Shown here: positions 62,201-64,000 of the stretch, piece after piece
How the letters are laid out: every line of letters starts with the position of its first letter
How positions within the stretch are numbered: the first letter of the stretch is position 1
NCBI GenBank assembly: GCA_017303335.1
Contig: JAFLBK010000001.1
Span: 935,001 to 999,000 of the forward strand
DNA: 64,000 nucleotides
Origin: Chitinophagales bacterium
GTDB lineage: Bacteria; Bacteroidota; Bacteroidia; Chitinophagales; Chitinophagaceae
Direction of reading: 5' to 3'
Translations under genes and position numbers: made by a program
The notes under the pieces: model-generated
Seen by the model: the letters and a program-made list of their open reading frames with translations, nothing else
Told to the model about the DNA's origin: nothing
Databases searched by the model: none

Positions 62201-62313
62201 TATTCAACGAACAAAACCAGGATCACAGCCAGCTCGAGATACAGGACCTGCTTATTGAACAAGACCTGGCTGCCGGAACGCGGGTGGTCATCACCCTGCC
62301 CAACCTGGGCTAA
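59239..62313 (+). CDS. LytS-type sensor histidine kinase with ligand-binding beta-propeller
   Basis: A 1024-residue inner-membrane sensor. A signal peptide is followed by a periplasmic two-component-regulator propeller (residues 30 to about 640, repeats such as DKEDFLWIVYN, DKKNGLWMATGFG, DSRNTIWLGATTS, DKNNHFWFSTTDG), a Y_Y_Y domain (about 650-735), one transmembrane helix (WFILGCVIAALVVLFAV, near 756-772), a coiled coil and a His_kinase domain with the histidine in QMNPHFLFNAL (His825) and an N-box/ATP lid (LIQPFVENAIWHGL). It pairs with the LytTR regulator 11 bases downstream. Confidence 0.93.
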   Translation: MRIVFLILFALLQQPAPAQLPQYHARVFDAQNGLSANTITDIFKDKEDFLWIVYNYSYLVERFDGRTVEKFRFTEPVVHYLNDADNNTWVIGPSSVHKLQPGASRFQSINLGKIRPVRIFQPPGKPVVLLAQAGFYEWSTSQSRFLPVKKPFFTPSLRSGATFFDTCASTIFYPGTQVYAYDYKANSIDSLPFVNLYSIYAFTTKLAILVKYDGSAYWADFANKQLRPLEAARYFPGEKIVHFRISGVVPLSAERFLVLSTTGLLKYDLKNDRFSRLGVYAEGTPFEYEQMLSRLTIDKQGVAWAHAETVIAALSPISKTLGLIRNKELDPGKKWNNAVAAFAEDKKNGLWMATGFGFTRLNYLTGKMEVFHPVDNATDRLSHESIRGILFDGKHVILAPTDKGIWLYDPETKKYRRPVYESAAVKKWSEHDFYDMIYTLKNGDHVFPGRDAFYRLNGQNYRMNIVPLPDSNVNCNVVFQDSRNTIWLGATTSLYCLNEKLEVRFKTTLQDKSAFCMWELGPGKILMGTSKGLVTLLQEKESARIEPRETVIGDIPILGIYKDKNNHFWFSTTDGLYMSDTELNVFRKFDYADNIQSPLFSGNSFFTTKTGLTFLGGRHGVNYFYAENFTLADDPLQVKVQSVYTPDGDTLVTGRFSNSSYTYNKGRLAFNVVTPYFLNAEKIQFRYKLGGIYDNWINNGNNHIIGFSALPAGDYTLRVAASTNGKIWYEAAMPILFTVRPPFWKTGWFILGCVIAALVVLFAVQKRRERILREKERENVQKQKLIAENLQFKLESNQAQLTILENERKAATAKLQSMRLQMNPHFLFNALNGIQQMIMTGNEENATRYLSKFSKLLRMVLTHSDWEVVSLKEEIEMLKLYIELEALRFEDSFIYSISWAEGIDPEDNKVPTLLIQPFVENAIWHGLLHKEGMRELNIHFRTDNNDFLQCIIEDNGIGREAAKQYAKRASQNQHTGKGVSAAVERLKIFNEQNQDHSQLEIQDLLIEQDLAAGTRVVITLPNLG

Positions 62314-62324
62314 AACAACCAACC

Positions 62325-63065
62325 ATGATCAAATCGCTTATCATCGATGATGAACAAAAGGCCAGCGACGTACTCCGCCTGATGATCGAACGCTTTGTTC
62401 CCTCCATCACCGAAGTGCAAACCTGTAATGATGCACGGAATGCCGCGGCGATGATTCACCATATTCAGCCCGACATTGTTTTTCTCGACATCCGCATGCC
62501 CTTCCTGGATGGATTTGAAGTACTGGAACAGATCAAAAGCAAGCCCTTCAAAGTGATTTTTACCACGGCCTACAATGAATACAGTATCCAGGCCATCCGC
62601 TTCAGCGCTTTCGACTATCTTCTTAAACCCGTGGATGCCGAGGAACTGATCGGCGCCATTACCCGCTATATGGGCACACGGGAAGAACTCGGCTTCCAGC
62701 CGGAACGCCTGAAAAACATCCTGCAGAATATCGATGCGGGAAACAGCAAACAATTCAAGCTGGCCCTGCCCAGCCGCGAAGGCGTTTATTTTATTTCGCC
62801 TTCTGAAATTATACGACTCGAAGCATCCGGCGCCTATACCCGCTTCTTTTGCATGAACAACAAACAATACATCACTTCCAAAGTACTGGGCGATTACGAG
62901 GAGCTGCTGGAACCCCACGGCTTCATCCGCACACACAAATCGCACCTGGTGAACCGGAATTTTATCTCCTTTATCAACCACGAGGGCCACGCGGTGCTTA
63001 TCGACAACAGCACGGTCGAAATTTCCCGCCGCAAGAAAGAAGAAGTGATGAAGAAATTGCGTTGA
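62325..63065 (+). CDS. LytTR-family response regulator
   Basis: A 246-residue regulator: a receiver domain with the acidic pocket (IIDDE), phospho-acceptor Asp55 (IVFLDIRMPF), switch residues FTTAYNEYS and Lys in YLLKPVDA, then a C-terminal LytTR DNA-binding domain (KLALPSREGVYFISPSEIIR, LEPHGFIRTHKSHLVNRNF). It begins 11 bases after the kinase stop, so the pair is co-transcribed. Target genes cannot be told; adjacent secreted-protein genes are candidates. Confidence 0.95.
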   Translation: MIKSLIIDDEQKASDVLRLMIERFVPSITEVQTCNDARNAAAMIHHIQPDIVFLDIRMPFLDGFEVLEQIKSKPFKVIFTTAYNEYSIQAIRFSAFDYLLKPVDAEELIGAITRYMGTREELGFQPERLKNILQNIDAGNSKQFKLALPSREGVYFISPSEIIRLEASGAYTRFFCMNNKQYITSKVLGDYEELLEPHGFIRTHKSHLVNRNFISFINHEGHAVLIDNSTVEISRRKKEEVMKKLR

Positions 63066-63172
63066 TGCATCCCGCTGCAATACCGACTGCGTTTATCAAC
63101 CGGCGGCAGCCGTTTAATAAGTAAATAGACCAACCCGCTCTGACGCAACAGATCTTTGCATAAAATAATTGT

Positions 63173-64000
63173 ATGCGCAAGTTCTCGCTTTTCATCGCAG
63201 GTCTTTGCCTATTACAGGTTGCCAGCAGTCAGCCCACCCTGGTAAACACCGGGGAGATCTTGTACATCGGCGCGGAAGCAACGGTGCAGATCAACGGCGA
63301 CTTTAAAAACGAAGCTGGCGGTAATTTTATCAACAACGGAACAGTTACCATAACCGGTAAGATCACCAACGACCAAGTGATGAACAGCTACACGGGTAAA
63401 CTGGTACTGAAAGGCTCATCGGCGCAACACCTCGATGGTCTTTCGGATATGCTCACCAAACACTTCGAGATCAATAATGCCGCCGGCCTCACACTCAACA
63501 GCCGGTTGAAGGTCGACGGGATCTGCGAATTCACAAACGGCATCATCACCACCGGTTCAACAGCCACACCGCTTTGGTTCACTCCCGGTGCAACAGCAAA
63601 AGCGGCAAAAGACAACAGCCATGTACATGGCTTTGTGGTCAAAGAAGGAACAGGGTCTTTCGAATTCCCGGTGGGTGATGAAACCAGGTACCAGCGAGTG
63701 GGCGTAAATCTTTCCGGCAACAGTTCCGGCCTGCGTGTGCGCTATTATGGTTCAGATGCCGGAGCTGGAAATTTTACGGCAACGGGCACCGAACCGGTTG
63801 CCCTGGTAAGCTATAACAAGAATGAATATTGGGAAGTATATCCGCTCACAAACGCAATCGGTACAATCAGCATTTTCTGGGATGGATATAAAGATGCCTT
63901 CGGAAATATAGTCGGGCAACGAAAAGTAGCGCACCAGGCCGGCGGTAATTGGCTGAACGAAGGAACCAACGGTACCGGAACTACCGGCGCCGGCAGTGTT
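63173..64000 (+). CDS. Secreted protein, N-terminal part (runs off the window)
   Basis: A frame from an ATG at 63173 that stays open to the last base (276 codons visible). It begins MRKFSLFIAGLCLLQVASSQ, a signal peptide, followed by TGEILYIGAEATVQINGDFKN, HLDGLSDMLTKHFEINN and FEFPVGDETRYQRVGVNLSG. This is the style of large Bacteroidota T9SS surface proteins whose N-terminal region starts with a beta-helical/solenoid domain and a gliding-type C terminus; the C terminus is not in view. Start and signal peptide are clear; family is inferred. Confidence 0.75.
   Translation, partial: MRKFSLFIAGLCLLQVASSQPTLVNTGEILYIGAEATVQINGDFKNEAGGNFINNGTVTITGKITNDQVMNSYTGKLVLKGSSAQHLDGLSDMLTKHFEINNAAGLTLNSRLKVDGICEFTNGIITTGSTATPLWFTPGATAKAAKDNSHVHGFVVKEGTGSFEFPVGDETRYQRVGVNLSGNSSGLRVRYYGSDAGAGNFTATGTEPVALVSYNKNEYWEVYPLTNAIGTISIFWDGYKDAFGNIVGQRKVAHQAGGNWLNEGTNGTGTTGAGSV

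Noticed and set aside
63388..63720. Minus-strand frames of 60-110 codons at the right edge.
   Set aside because: They are antisense to the clear secreted-protein frame starting at 63173.
1..64000. tRNA, rRNA, CRISPR array, insertion sequence, prophage or riboswitch.
   Set aside because: No cloverleaf-like sequence, regular spaced repeats, transposase or integrase signature, or known riboswitch pattern was recognised by eye. A dedicated search could still find one.

Overview
The window is a stretch of chromosome from a member of the Bacteroidota, most probably the Chitinophagaceae. The evidence is a mix of family signatures: a GH3-like protein, DUF2480, a gliding-motility/T9SS-type C-terminal domain with SprB-like repeats, BNR/VPS10 propeller proteins, many short lipoproteins, a propeller-type LytS kinase, and Bacteroidota promoters of the TTTG / TAnnTTTG type. 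Most of the window has a middling GC content. One stretch (about 39.3 to 45.4 kb) is clearly more AT-rich. No tRNA, rRNA, CRISPR array, insertion sequence or prophage was recognised.

Layout. 0-5.5 kb: end of an outer-membrane barrel gene, metF, a lipoprotein, lptB, a GH3 protein and fabG. 5.5-15.2 kb: an inorganic-carbon locus. It has two SulP transporters with STAS domains, the DabA/DabB pair and two beta-carbonic anhydrases; four of these genes form a minus-strand run SulP > carbonic anhydrase > DabA > DabB. 15.2-19.5 kb: an enoyl-CoA hydratase-like protein, a DUF389 membrane protein, paaZ and a DinB-like DUF1569 protein. 19.5-39.3 kb: mainly housekeeping and envelope genes (adk, msrB, a large BNR propeller protein, an aminotransferase, two glycosyltransferases, an inositol monophosphatase followed by thiL, an S41 peptidase, a nitrilase-family amidase, a DEAD-box helicase, CorA, DUF2480, a PpiD-like foldase). 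A 43-codon lipoprotein gene lies at 25.9 kb.

39.25-46.5 kb: a 641-base AT-rich gap with several DnaA-box-like 9-mers, then nadA, a lipoprotein, a chromate-type transporter, nadD, a FeoA-domain protein, ybeY, mnmG and a cupin. An 18-base perfect palindrome between ybeY and mnmG matches the core of the ParB binding site parS. Together these suggest, without proving, that this part lies near the replication origin.

46.5-54.4 kb: ssb, a large secreted SprB-repeat protein, a lipoprotein, then the most unusual cluster: a minus-strand cassette of a SET-domain protein, a D-Ala-D-Ala-ligase-like ATP-grasp enzyme, a second ATP-grasp enzyme fused to its own SET domain, and an ABC-type membrane domain lacking an ATPase. 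This is the best candidate for an undescribed system: amide-bond ligases coupled to lysine-methyltransferase-type domains and possibly to export. 54.4-64 kb: small secreted proteins, a tandem pair of secreted propeller proteins of which the second is a pseudogene, an SRPBCC protein, a LytS/LytTR two-component pair, and the start of another secreted protein that runs off the window.
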